From: Cristatella mucedo
Lineage: Eukaryota; Bryozoa; Phylactolaemata; Cristatellidae
DNA length: 64,000 nt
Direction of reading: 5' to 3'
NCBI GenBank assembly: GCA_009760855.2
Contig: WPIO01000010.1
Location: 7,177,501 to 7,241,500, forward strand
Part shown: positions 12,350 to 21,750 of the stretch, in pieces
Position numbering within the stretch: the stretch's first letter is position 1
Layout: the number at the start of each line of letters is the position of its first letter
Notes under the pieces: model-generated
Told to the model about the DNA's origin: nothing
The model's input: the letters and a program-made list of their open reading frames with translations, nothing else
Database searches by the model: none
Program-made: the position numbers and the translations under genes

Positions 12350-12870
12350 CAAACTCACTGCTAGCTGGCCTACCGGCATGTGCAATCAGGCGATTACAGC
12401 TGGTGCAAAACTCCGAAGCTAGGCTTATCTGTCGTGAGCGTCGCAGTTGCCACATCACGCCACTTCTTGCCGACCTGCACTGGCTACCAGTCAAGCAACG
12501 CATCGACTTCAAGGTTTAATTGCTCACTTTTAGGTCACTTCATGCTTTGGCTCCAGCCTATCTCTCAGATCTACTCCCCCACCAGGCCAAGCATTGCAGC
12601 ACCCGTTTTTCGGAATCCAACAGTTTACCAATACCTCGTGCAAACCTCAAATCCTTTGGAGACTGTGCATTTAGGTCGTATGCTCCCAAAGCCTGAAACT
12701 CCCTCCCGACCTGCGTCAGAACATCGCCTGACCTGACCACATGTAAAAAGAACTTGAAAACATACCTATTTAGGACAGCATTTAGTGGGTCCTTGTGATT
12801 CGTCCTTGATGTGCTTATGCGTGCTGACACTGTGCATGCTGCCACTTTATCAAGTGCATTATTATTATTA
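12350..12870 (+). mobile_element. LINE-A copy, 5'-truncated, 3' UTR internally deleted
   Basis: Encodes LLAGLPACAIRRLQLVQNSE and LADLHWLPVKQRIDFKV, then a premature TAA at about 12517-12519. The remainder is recognisable through KAWNSLP-like sequence with another in-frame stop. The 3' UTR jumps from CATGCTGCCAC straight to TTTATCAAGTGCATTATT, so most of the UTR and the hairpin is lost. Confidence 0.88.
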
Positions 12871-13137
12871 TTATATATAATTTAAGTGAAAGTAAAAACC
12901 CATTTACCCTTATCAGCATTTCCTATGTCCATGCGAATTGTCCTTGATATGCTTATCATTATAAACATTTACATGCTGTCCCTGTGCATGTCACTCCTAA
13001 ACATGTTATTCATGCTATTTATCAAGCATGAGACGACTCACCATTCAATCGCGTATCCCCTTTGCAGCAAATGTAAAGCGCCTAGAAAAAGATTGAGTTT
13101 TTCTGAGGGCGCTTTATCAAGTGCATTATTATTATAA
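12871..13137 (+). mobile_element. Inter-tail spacer plus a second LINE-A 3' end
   Basis: The same spacer as at 7479 (AATTTAAGTGAAAGTAAAAA) is followed by a LINE-A 3' UTR from GTCCTTGATATGCTTATC to the complete hairpin tail and ATTATTATT at about 13122-13134. Confidence 0.75.
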
Positions 13138-14779
13138 AGAGAAAATGAGAAGCATGGCTGAGTCAGGAGGGCAGTAGAGGAAGTGAGTGGCATGGAGTAG
13201 CAGCTCGGTATGTGCATGCTCGTTCGTGTGTACGCCATGGCCCTGTCTCTCCCACTAGCAGCGTATCAATTTAAACCGATTTTTTTGGTTGACCAATTTC
13301 ACAGCCTCTCAGTGATGTGCTAGGATAATTTTTTGTGCACTCTGCTGGCGGTATTCACACATTTGGTAAGAGATGTCTAGCACCAATTGCCCACGAGTTG
13401 CATGTGTCCCCAAATTGCTAAGGGCAAACAAGTTTCTCCAACCCAACCGAAGTATAATCAACTAGGCATATACATATACATATATATATATATACATATA
13501 CATGGACTTGGCGTGCATTAAATAACAGTTTTTCTATTTTTATTTCATACAGTATGTGTCAGTTTCCCTTCAGATTCTCTTGAGCACCGTTGCCGTGTCC
13601 AGGGTGCCAAGTGCTTGCTGCTTACATGGCAAAGCATCTTCTGCACTCTGGCTGGCACAAAGCTGTTAGTCTTGCCCTGCGGATAATTAATGAGCTCCGT
13701 GCTCTGTGTGCTATGCTGCTTGGTAGCAATATCAGCCAGTATACTCATTCATTTGGCCACCAGTAAAACTGTGCCAGTGCCAGCATCTCTCAAAATGATC
13801 TCTCGACTGGGCATCGTGAGGTTGAGGTTGGTGCCCATAAACCTACAACTGCTAGTCTAGAAGGGATGGAGGTTTACACGAAACATGTCAATTCAGCTGC
13901 CCAAGACACCGTTGGCCTCATGATGCAGCAATAATAGATGCAGAAGCGCGTGTGCGCAGCAGTAGCAGTAGCGTGCCACAAGCAGCCATTCGGCTGCAGC
14001 TGTTGCTCAGCCCGAAGCTTGGACGCAACTGAGTCGAACGACGTATGCCTACTGGCCGCCACCTCACACGGCCCGATTTTCGGTTAGAGGCATAGACCGA
14101 ATTAAGCTAAAAGTCGGGAAATACCTTGATCTTGCCCGAGGCAGGTGATCACGGGAAAGGCTAGGGGCATTTCTGGAAGCATGCACCCCTTCGGCTTAAT
14201 TCCTTGGAGGAGGAGGCAGCAGAACGTGGCCCTGGTTCTTTTCGCCTATGCCTAGCCTAACGATGACCGCGAGAAAGAGTAAACTCTAAACTCTATTCCT
14301 GCAGCAACGTTGGGCAGGACTGGGTAGCCAGGGAGGTGAGCCGTGTTGCTGACCGTCCTGCAACAGGCTATCAAGTCATGCCTGCTCATGCCTAGTCGTT
14401 GCGTCTCGGCCAAAAGGGACCAGCCTTTCAGATTTTGGCTGCAGTTGTAGGCATAGTCATGGCTGACATACAATTAATTAATCGCCGTAATTTATAGCTG
14501 GGATGCTTATTCTGGATAGATCGAGCACCGCTCAGGTGTCCGACCCTCTTTTAGCCTGCAGCAACCAAAGGGCCACCCAACCCACCGTGTGGTATTTGTT
14601 AGGTGGTGAAGCAGCCGGGGTGAGCACGAGAAAGCCAGCGCGGCTGTGGCGCCACGTCGGTTGCTGTGGCAGATTGAGCCGGCAAAGCACCGTATTGCGC
14701 ACCGTGCGCAGACACCATGTCGAAGGTAGATTGCCACCGCTTATGCTCAGGCTCTTCTGGGGGCCTCCAGCAGCGGTCA
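13138..14779. other. No recognisable gene
   Basis: Contains an (AT)n stretch with TATACATA units at 13469-13501. Open frames on both strands have no known motif. GC content rises from about 13.8 kb. Confidence 0.4.
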
Positions 14780-14785
14780 ACTGGC

Positions 14786-14847
14786 GCTGCTGCTGCAGCT
14801 GCTGCTGCTGCAGCTGCTGCTGCTGCTGCAGCTGCAGCTGCTGCTGA
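14786..14847. repeat. (CTG)n trinucleotide repeat
   Basis: CTG/CAG repeat with CAGCTG interruptions. Depending on frame it reads Cys, Leu or Ala; no gene is supported. Confidence 0.9.
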
Positions 14848-15055
14848 CTGACTGCAGCTGCCTGCTATTTGACGAGTGCTGCTTCGGTGGTGCAAGAGCA
14901 GCATTTAGTGTCGGTGAAGCACAGCCTTTTGCTGATCAAGCTTTTTTTTGGTCGAACTGGTGTCACTGGGGCTGGGCCGTGTGAACATACCAGCAATGGC
15001 TAGCAACCGACAAAAGCTGTTGTTGCACACTGCTAAGATAGTTGTTTAATGTCCA

Positions 15056-15094
15056 GGCGTGTGTGTGTGTGCGCGTGTGTGTGTGTGTGTGTGC
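15056..15094. repeat. (TG)n microsatellite
   Basis: Short TG run with CG interruptions. Confidence 0.85.
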
Positions 15095-15220
15095 ACGAAT
15101 GTCTGTGAGCACTAGCGCGAGTGCTTGAATATGCGAATGGGAGGGTGCAGCAAATGTGCGCATGGGTATGTGTCTGTTCCTGCATGCTTGCATGTGCATG
15201 TTTCTGCATGTTTGTATTTA

Positions 15221-15395
15221 CAATCGACTCCGAATATAAGAATATCCGATATAGGAATACCCTGCTTATAAGAATAGCAGTTCTGCACCCCAGATTTACT
15301 CTACCTATAGTCTCAATCTACATATGGAAAAACTCTGCCTATAAGAATGGCCATTTGCCGGCCCGAGAGTATTCTTATAAGCAGAGTCGACTCTG
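15221..15395. mobile_element. Pogo/Tigger-like MITE, about 175 bp
   Basis: The left end CAATCGACTCCGAATATAAG (15221) is mirrored by the right end, which on the minus strand reads CAGAGTCGACTCTGCTTATA (15395). The TATAAGAAT unit occurs four to five times in both orientations. A TA dinucleotide precedes the left end, as expected for Tc1/mariner-type insertions. The right side runs into a TG repeat, so the duplication cannot be confirmed. There is no coding capacity. Confidence 0.5.
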
Positions 15396-15434
15396 TGTGT
15401 GTGTTTGTGTATGTGTGTGTGTGTGTGTTTGTGC

Positions 15435-15468
<34 letters not shown>

Positions 15469-15746
15469 ACCTGTGTGTGTGCCTATGAGTGTGCCTATGA
15501 GTGTGTGTGTGCCTGTATGTGTGTGCCTGTGTGTGTGTGCCTGTGTGTGTGTGCCTGTGTGTGTGTGCCTGTGTGTGTGTGCCTGTGTGTGTGTGCCTGT
15601 GTGTGTGTGCCTGTGTGTGTGTGTGCCTGTGTGTGTGTGCCTGTGTGTGTGTGTGCCTGTGTGTGTGCCTGTGTGTGTGTGCCTATGTGTGTATGCCTGT
15701 GTGTGTGTGTGTGTCTGTGTGTGTGTGCCTGTGTGTGTGTGTGTGT

Positions 15747-15810
<64 letters not shown>

Positions 15811-15931
15811 CTGTGTGTGTGTGTGTGCCTGTGTGTGTGTGCCTGTGTGTGTGTGCCTGTGTGTGTGTGCCTGTGTGTGTGTGCCTGTGTGTGTGTGTGC
15901 CTGTGTGTGTGTGTGCCTGTGTGTGTGTGTG

Positions 15932-15966
<35 letters not shown>

Positions 15967-15991
15967 CTGTGTGTGTGCCTGTGTGTGTGTG

Positions 15992-16066
<75 letters not shown>
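15396..16066. repeat. (TG)n and 12-bp TGTGTGTGTGCC minisatellite, about 670 bp
   Basis: Alternates between blocks of a roughly 12-bp unit ending in GCC (about 15505-15700 and 15807-15990) and pure TG blocks (about 15740-15806 and 16000-16064). Open frames of up to 322 codons across it are simple-sequence artefacts. Confidence 0.95.
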
Positions 16067-16068
<2 letters not shown>

Positions 16069-16769
16069 TCTAGTCTATTGATTATATAAAGCAATAGAGC
16101 TGGATCCTGTTAAGCACCACTAATACATCATAAGTGGTAGCCATTGAAAAAACGCCAAGTAGGCAACAGCAGCAGCAACAGTTACACAGAAGTGGCATGC
16201 TAAGGGGGAACCAAGAACAAACAAGAACAATCATGTGCGTCAGAAGGCAGCTCCAACATGTATCTCGAGAGCCGGATATCCTCTTGCGCTCAAGGGACCG
16301 CCACGGTGTGCAGTCCCTTCTGCTGCAAGGCGCAGCCTGCAACCTCACACAAGCGACCACCCCCACAGCTTGTTGCTAGTGCAATCTGCAGCCACAGTTA
16401 CTCTTTGGCCTGTGGTAGCAGCATGTCACATTCCGATTACGCTTTGCGAGCACATCTGCGAGTCGCTCGATCGGCTGTCGTCACGGGACTGGCAACGGCC
16501 ATCGTCGCAGACGTCCGGCGTGACATGCTTGCGCATGTGGCAGTGGCTGTCGCAGCCTCTGGCTCCATTGACCGAAGGCTGCCGCTCGGCACTGGCTCAA
16601 AGAGCGGTGGAGAATCAGACGTAGCAGCACGTGCCTGGCTCACTCGTGACTTCGCGCAGAGCAGAGCACGGCCGATCAGGTGCAAAGCCAGAGTGCATGG
16701 CTCCCAGCTGCTGCCCCGAGGCCTGTCACCTGCTGACGCTGACGGTCGTTTTGCATCCCTGTGACTGTC

Positions 16770-16770
<1 letters not shown>
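16067..16770. other. No recognisable gene
   Basis: Moderately GC-rich with overlapping open frames on both strands; no conserved motif. Confidence 0.4.
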
Positions 16771-16771
<1 letters not shown>

Positions 16772-16840
<69 letters not shown>

Positions 16841-16880
16841 TCTCCCTCTCTCTCTCTCCGCCCCCCCCCCCCCCCCCCCC
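16772..16880. repeat. (CT)n tract followed by a C homopolymer
   Basis: CT repeat at 16772-16859, then 20 consecutive C bases at 16861-16880. Confidence 0.97.
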
Positions 16881-17828
16881 GTAAAAAGGTCTCAGGGGCA
16901 GCAGCTCCAGCTGGTGTCCTGGTAAACACCTCAGGCAGGCACTATCCACACTCCACTTGCAGCGGTCAAACGGTAAACAAGCAGCTGGATGCTGACAGAC
17001 AAGCGCCAACAGCCGGCAGTCGGTACTACTGCAGCTTGTCACCTATCACGGAGGCAGCATGCACCTGCAACTTTCTGGTCTCGCAGCTGCTTTGAGTGAA
17101 AACTTCGGCCGATACTGCTTCTTCCGTCTCGGACCTGAGCTCATTCAGCTCAGACGAGGCGGCCAGCTGCTCTTCGTTCAGCCGGTGCTCCAGCCTGAGC
17201 TTGATGAATGGCTGCCCGGCACGTGCCTTGTCGCCCTGCCTTGTCAGAGCTTCAAAGTCGCCTGCAGCAGCACCCAGCCTCTGCTGCTTCTACTGCTGCT
17301 GCTTCTGGTTAACACTTATTCTGCCACCGATGGCGGCTGCTGTCTGTCTGTCGCAGCTGTTGCTGCTGCAGCTCCGGCTGCTGCTTCTTACTGCACAGAA
17401 CCCGAGGGCGGCTGCAGGCTTTTGCCGAGACGTTGCCTCCTGGCTACAGCCGAGCTTCACAGGCCTCTCCTTGGCTGCTAGCTGTTACGAACGCCGTGGA
17501 GAACCGCGAGAATCGAGAAAGCCTGCCACGGGGCAGGGGACCAATAAAGTTGCACAGGCTTTAAATATTGACATTGACATCGAGCTCTTGCTTACTTACA
17601 AAGTCGTTCTGCTCTTTACCTAAGACCGTTCTTTTGCAGATCAATTCATTCATGTGGGGAGGGAGACATGCCACGAACTCACCACGTGACCTGGTGGTGG
17701 CCACGTTTTTATGCCCCCCTATTGACTTTCTTTTTTGTCCCAACAGCCTTTCGGAAAATTTCGAACTTCACAGCCTCGAAATTGAATGCTGCACCAGACA
17801 GAAGCTCCTCGAGAGTGCGAAAGTAAAT
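16881..17828. other. No recognisable gene; downstream flank of GATA456
   Basis: GC-rich with CTG-rich patches at 17280-17390. Nothing conserved is seen. It lies beyond the likely GATA456 polyadenylation site. Confidence 0.4.
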
Positions 17829-17834
17829 TTATTG
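17829..17834 (-). terminator. Candidate polyadenylation signal AATAAA for GATA456
   Basis: The plus strand reads tttatt, so the minus strand reads AATAAA, about 465 nt after the GATA stop codon. This would give a 3' UTR covering roughly 17810-18297. No transcript evidence is available. Confidence 0.45.
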
Positions 17835-18297
17835 CAATCGACTCGTGTTTTTATGCATTCGCGACATGACAGAGCATCGAAGCGATATCGAGGCGATGCC
17901 GCTGGCGGCACGTAGAGGCTGCAACGTAGCACTCGCCAGGCTGGGCCCTCCGAGCAAGCAACAGCGTCGCCTAGGCTCTACTGAACAACCGCCCCATTGG
18001 GGCGGCATCGGCTCCCGACAACGGTCGACGCTTCATACACACAAATAAATACATACGCAAAACTAGGCTGCCCTGGAGAGGACCTCGGGGCTGGCCCACC
18101 AGATTTGGCATAGCTAAACAAAAAACGGTTGCAAAACATGACCAGAACGAGACTGGACAGCTGCAAGAACTGACCGACGGGCGAGAGAGAGAGCCACCGG
18201 CTGGCTGCAGCCGGAGGCTCGGAATTCGGCTCCGGTCGGCTTCTAACTTTCTTACCGAGACGCCAGCACCTAACGTCCCGCCTCTTTTCGCCTACGC

Positions 18298-18845
18298 CTA
18301 AAGGGCGCCGCTCACTCGAGATCTCATAAAGCACGGGGCCGAGCGGTCGTGGGAGGCGTAGCTCTCCCCATTGGCTTCAGAGCTCGCAGCCACCACCGCT
18401 GGCGATCGAGCGCACGGCGAGGCCGGCGAGTAGCAGGCGAACGCTGAGTCGGCGGCGGTATCGAAAGGCACGGCCGCCATCTGCTGCCTCTTGAAGCACC
18501 CAGCCGCGTAGGCGGCCCCATGCTGCTGCTGCTGCTGCTGCCCCCCGATAGGTCTCGCGCCGGCTGGGCTGGCCTCGGGTGTCAGCAGATCGGCGGCCGC
18601 CGGGTCGTAGGCGCCGAAGCTTGTCGACGACGACCCGAGCGACCGCGACTCGCCGCCGAAGCTCCTGGCTGCCGACGACGACGACGATGACGACGGGCTG
18701 CCGGCCTTGCTCGCGGCAGGCGGCGACGCGTCGCTGCTTCGGTGACCTCCGCTGCTGCTGCTGCTGCTGCCGCAGCCGCCGGTCTGCCGGCCGTTCATCA
18801 AATGGCTGCTCGCCGACAGTACACTGCCCGAACCCAAGCCGGCGT
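18298..18845 (-). CDS. GATA456: GATA456 coding exon 5 (low-complexity C-terminus and stop)
   Basis: Begins after a pyrimidine-rich acceptor (CTACCTCTCAG|AC) that completes a split Asp codon in the right phase, and runs to TAG at 18298-18300. The 181 full codons are rich in Ser, Ala and Gly, with serine runs at about 18677-18700 and 18751-18770 and a run of six glutamines (CTG repeat on the plus strand, about 18522-18541). No conserved domain is recognised. Exon assignment rests on phase and an open frame, not homology. Confidence 0.8.
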
Positions 18846-21715
18846 CTGAGAGGTAGAGACGGAAGAGAGCGTTCAGCAAAACGAGCGACCTTCTCGAGGT
18901 TCCGCTCGCCGCAGCGTACGAGCTATGCTTCGCTTGAAAGAGCGCTACGACGGCTTCGACGAGAGACGACGAGAGAGGCGATGCAGCCGACGGCCCGTTC
19001 GTTCTCGGCCTTACCTCTGAGCTCCACCTTCAAGGCCGGCAGTTTTTCTTTGGCACTGGCCGTCTTGGGCTTTCTCTTCCTCGTTTGTATGCCGTCCTTT
19101 TTCATCGCCAGAGGCCTGTTAACCTGCCAAACGCGAGTCGCCGCGAGCCGCTGCTGCTGCTGCTGTCGACATTCGGACACTAGCCGCCGGCGGAACTCGA
19201 ACGTTGAACCTCGAACGTCGCGGCTGCGGCGGCTGCGGCGGCAGGGGCCACTAGGAGTTTTCGATCGGCTCCACGCTTCCCCACCTTTCGCCGCCCGCCC
19301 GCCCGCCCCCCCCCCGTTCCCTCTGCTGATCGATGCGTACATAGCTCGAGTTGTTTGCCCAACAGAATAGCGCCGGAATGGGAGCCGGGTGGGGTCGACG
19401 AGCCGCTTACGTTGTGCAGCTTGTAGTAGAGACCGCACGCATTGCAAACGGGCTCGCCATCGTTGTTTCGGCGCCACAGCGTGGTAGTAGTCGTCTTGCA
19501 GTTGGCGCACGACATGCCCGAACGCCTCGAGCTGAAGGGCTGCGAAAGAAAGGAGCGAAAAAATAAATGCGAGTCTCGCCTGACCGGCTGCGAACGTGGC
19601 TTCCACTGGCGGCGGAGGCGGAAGCCGAAATTCGCAGCCGCATCGAAAGAATCGCGAAGCCAGAGCGGTGAGCTCTGGCAAAAGCCTTGACCCTGCGATG
19701 CCGATTCATTTCGCGTGGCCTCATACACCACTTTGGCTACGGCTTTGGCAAGAAAGCGCTCGGACGTCAACCGATGCGCTAGGAACTTAGCAGGAGCCCC
19801 ACACCACCCCCCCCCCCGAACCACAGCCAACTTGGTTATGCTAAAGCAGCAGAGGCGTTGTAGATGTGTTATGAAAAGCGAGACTTTACGCGAGGCCTCA
19901 CGGCTAGGGAGTTCGACGGAACTGGTCTCGACGTCCAATGCATAGCAGCCTGTCAGAGACTCCAGCCTGTCTTATTTCGGCCCTGTCGTCACCCCCTCTT
20001 ATTTTTAGGGCGAGAAGTAAACTGAGTCGGCCACGGAGCGGCGGCAACGGCCACGGAGCTCTCGTGGCCGTTGCCGCCGCTCTAGGGCCCAGCTTGCTCG
20101 AGGATATAGTAGCTTCTGAGCGCCGGGCGATTCGCAGCGAAGGGGCGACAGCTTCGCGCCGACGGTGGCGAACTGCCGAGCCACTTACGAATCTCCTCGG
20201 CGACTGGATGAGCGGCCTCGTGTGGCCCGTGTTCTTGTTGTATAAACCGCACGCGTTGCAAAGATAGTGGCCCGTGCTGTCGCGACGCCAGAGTGGCGTC
20301 GACATGGCGCCGCAGTTGACGCACTCCCGTCCTTCGCCGTAGTAGTCGGAGTCTGCAACGATAGAGCTCGGCTGCATGCTCTCGAACCACCGCCGAAGCA
20401 GTAGCTGAGCGAGCGCTAGGAGCGAGATCGGACGCAGCTTCGGCCGAATAGGCCGGAGCTTCTCGGCAGACGGCGGCAATCAACCGACGGCAGACGGCAC
20501 TAGCGGCCGACCGCTACCGAGCGCTCGGACGAGGGAGCGAGCCGGCTCGGCGCAGCCCGAACGAGGCTGCTCGGGCTCGAAGCGAGGACGGACGGAGTGA
20601 AGGGCCAACGGCCCGCCACCGCTCGCCCGCGAGCCGAAAGCGACATAGACGCCTGCGGCATTCGCTCGCCAAAATTCAAAGTTTCGCGGCGAGATTTCGC
20701 AGACGACCGTTCGGGCCAGGCTGCGCGAAATTCAAACTCGGAGAAGCGATCGCGAATGCGATGCTGCGCAGCGGCGGCACGCCGGCCAGCGCTAAGATGC
20801 ACTCGCAGGAGCGACGGGGAGCAGCTCGAGCTAAGCGCTTCTTGCCAACGCTACTGGACTCGCCGTTATTCCATGCAAACGCCAGCACCGCAGAGAGCAG
20901 CGGAGGATGACTTGGGCACGTCCGAGTACCACCGGCTGGGTCGCGCTCGCAGCGGCTTCGCTACCCGCTGTCGACGGGCTCGGCGCGCGCTTTCGCTGCT
21001 GGCTGCGGTTGAATCTGCGCTTACCGTACAGGCCGGCGTAGCCGCCTCTTTGAATGCCGGCGGCTGGGTGCTGCGGAGCTGCCTGGTTCGTATCGTAGCC
21101 TCTCCATGCGGAGGCCTCGTGCGAAGCTGCGTAGTACTGATGGTACCGAGACAGAAGCGCCTGCTGCTGGTGCTGGTGCTGCTGCGGCGACGGAACCGCA
21201 CTGGAGCCATAGTCGCTGCCGTCGTTCGGGCTCCCGCTGCCACCTGAGCCAGCCGCCGCCGCCGCCGCCGCGTTCGTCTCCGAAAGCAGGGTAGTTGGAG
21301 TCGCCGACGGCATCACGCTGTATTGCCTCAAGCTCGGCCACGCGGCTTCCGACGCCGAGTGCTGCTGGTGCAGCTGCTGCGTGCCCCACAGCTGCGCTCT
21401 TGCGACGCCGGCCGACTGCGGCAGCAGCGGTGGGTAAGCGCCTGACACCGAGCTCGGGCCACCGGCGACGTAATCGCTGCTGGCCGATTGCAAATAGACG
21501 TTGGCGGCCGCCAAAGCAGCCGCCGAGTTGCTGGGCCCGTACGCATTAATGGCGCCGCAGCCGCCGGCCGAGCCGCCAGCAATGCTCACGAGATTGAAGC
21601 CGGGAAACATTCTGTCTGGGGCCAAGTCCAGGTCGTCGAAAAAGGTCTCGACTTCCGACTGCGTGGGGAACTGGGACGCGTTGCTCTTGAACGCGTTGCA
21701 CTCAGCGTGGGCCAT
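18298..21715 (-). CDS. GATA456: GATA4/5/6-class zinc-finger transcription factor, five coding exons
   Basis: Predicted 546-aa nuclear DNA-binding protein that should recognise WGATAR sites; the class specifies endomesoderm, gut and heart in animals (family knowledge). Coding exons are 21025-21715, 20189-20352, 19411-19539, 19015-19123 and 18298-18845. Every junction has a GT donor (GTAAG) and an AG acceptor, and phases agree, giving 1641 nt. Two GATA fingers are visible, both C-x2-C-x17-C-x2-C: N-finger Cys 241/244/262/265 and C-finger Cys 296/299/317/320. A basic tail follows (about residues 329-348, with [18 protein letters not shown]). The intron just after the C-finger KLHN matches the usual GATA intron position. 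The start is the first ATG after an in-frame TGA 24 nt upstream. Odd points: the linker after the N-finger ([20 protein letters not shown]) departs from the usual GLYHKMNG form, and exons 1 and 5 carry Ala, Gln and Ser runs. Class assignment is strong; 1:1 orthology to a single vertebrate paralogue is not claimed. Confidence 0.93.
19015..19123 (-). CDS. GATA456: GATA456 coding exon 4 (basic tail)
   Basis: Residues 329-364 plus one base. It encodes [20 protein letters not shown], the conserved basic arm that contacts the minor groove and acts as a nuclear localisation signal. Acceptor TTTGGCAG|GTT; donor AGAG|GTAAGG. Confidence 0.93.
19411..19539 (-). CDS. GATA456: GATA456 coding exon 3 (C-terminal zinc finger)
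   Basis: Exactly 43 codons, residues 286-328, with [15 protein letters not shown]...[13 protein letters not shown]. This is the main DNA-binding finger of the family. Acceptor TTCTTTCGCAG|CCC; donor CACAAC|GTAAGC; phase 0 at both ends. Confidence 0.95.
20189..20352 (-). CDS. GATA456: GATA456 coding exon 2 (N-terminal zinc finger)
   Basis: Completes codon 231 (Asp) and encodes residues 232-285, including the N-finger [15 protein letters not shown]...YLCNACGLY. In GATA proteins this finger stabilises DNA binding and contacts FOG-type cofactors. The acceptor is TTGCAG|AC and the donor is TTC|GTAAGT, a near-perfect site. The exon ends in phase 0. Confidence 0.94.
21025..21715 (-). CDS. GATA456: GATA456 coding exon 1 (N-terminal activation region)
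   Basis: Residues 1-230 plus the first base of codon 231. It begins MAHAECNAF and is rich in Ser, Ala, Tyr and Gln. An acidic stretch ([10 protein letters not shown], about residues 22-31) could be part of an activation domain; this is inference. There is an alanine run near residue 150 and a His/Gln patch near residues 178-185. It ends at a CTGTACG|GTAAGCGC donor (intron from 21024). Confidence 0.85.
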
Positions 21716-21735
21716 GAAAACGTCACCCGTCAGAT

Positions 21736-21750
21736 ACTGTCAAAGGTCCT
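21736..21750 (-). other. Candidate 3' splice acceptors in the GATA456 5' UTR
   Basis: Just upstream of the start codon the minus strand has two AG acceptors after a T-rich stretch: CTTTTGACAG (exon would begin at 21748) and CCTTTGACAG (exon would begin at 21736). An in-frame stop lies between them and the ATG. This suggests the coding exon is joined to one or more non-coding 5' exons further upstream. Confidence 0.4.

Noticed and set aside
14503-14904. Frames with poly-Cys or poly-Ala near 14.8 kb
   Set aside because: They translate a CTG/CAG trinucleotide repeat; no flanking coding evidence.
15396-16066. Regular repeat units that might suggest a CRISPR-like array
   Set aside because: Units are about 12 bp with no unique spacers, in a eukaryotic window; it is a minisatellite.
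15121-16089. A 322-codon open frame rich in Cys and Val, and antisense His/Thr frames
   Set aside because: It reads through a TG minisatellite; open frames are expected from a dinucleotide repeat without stops.
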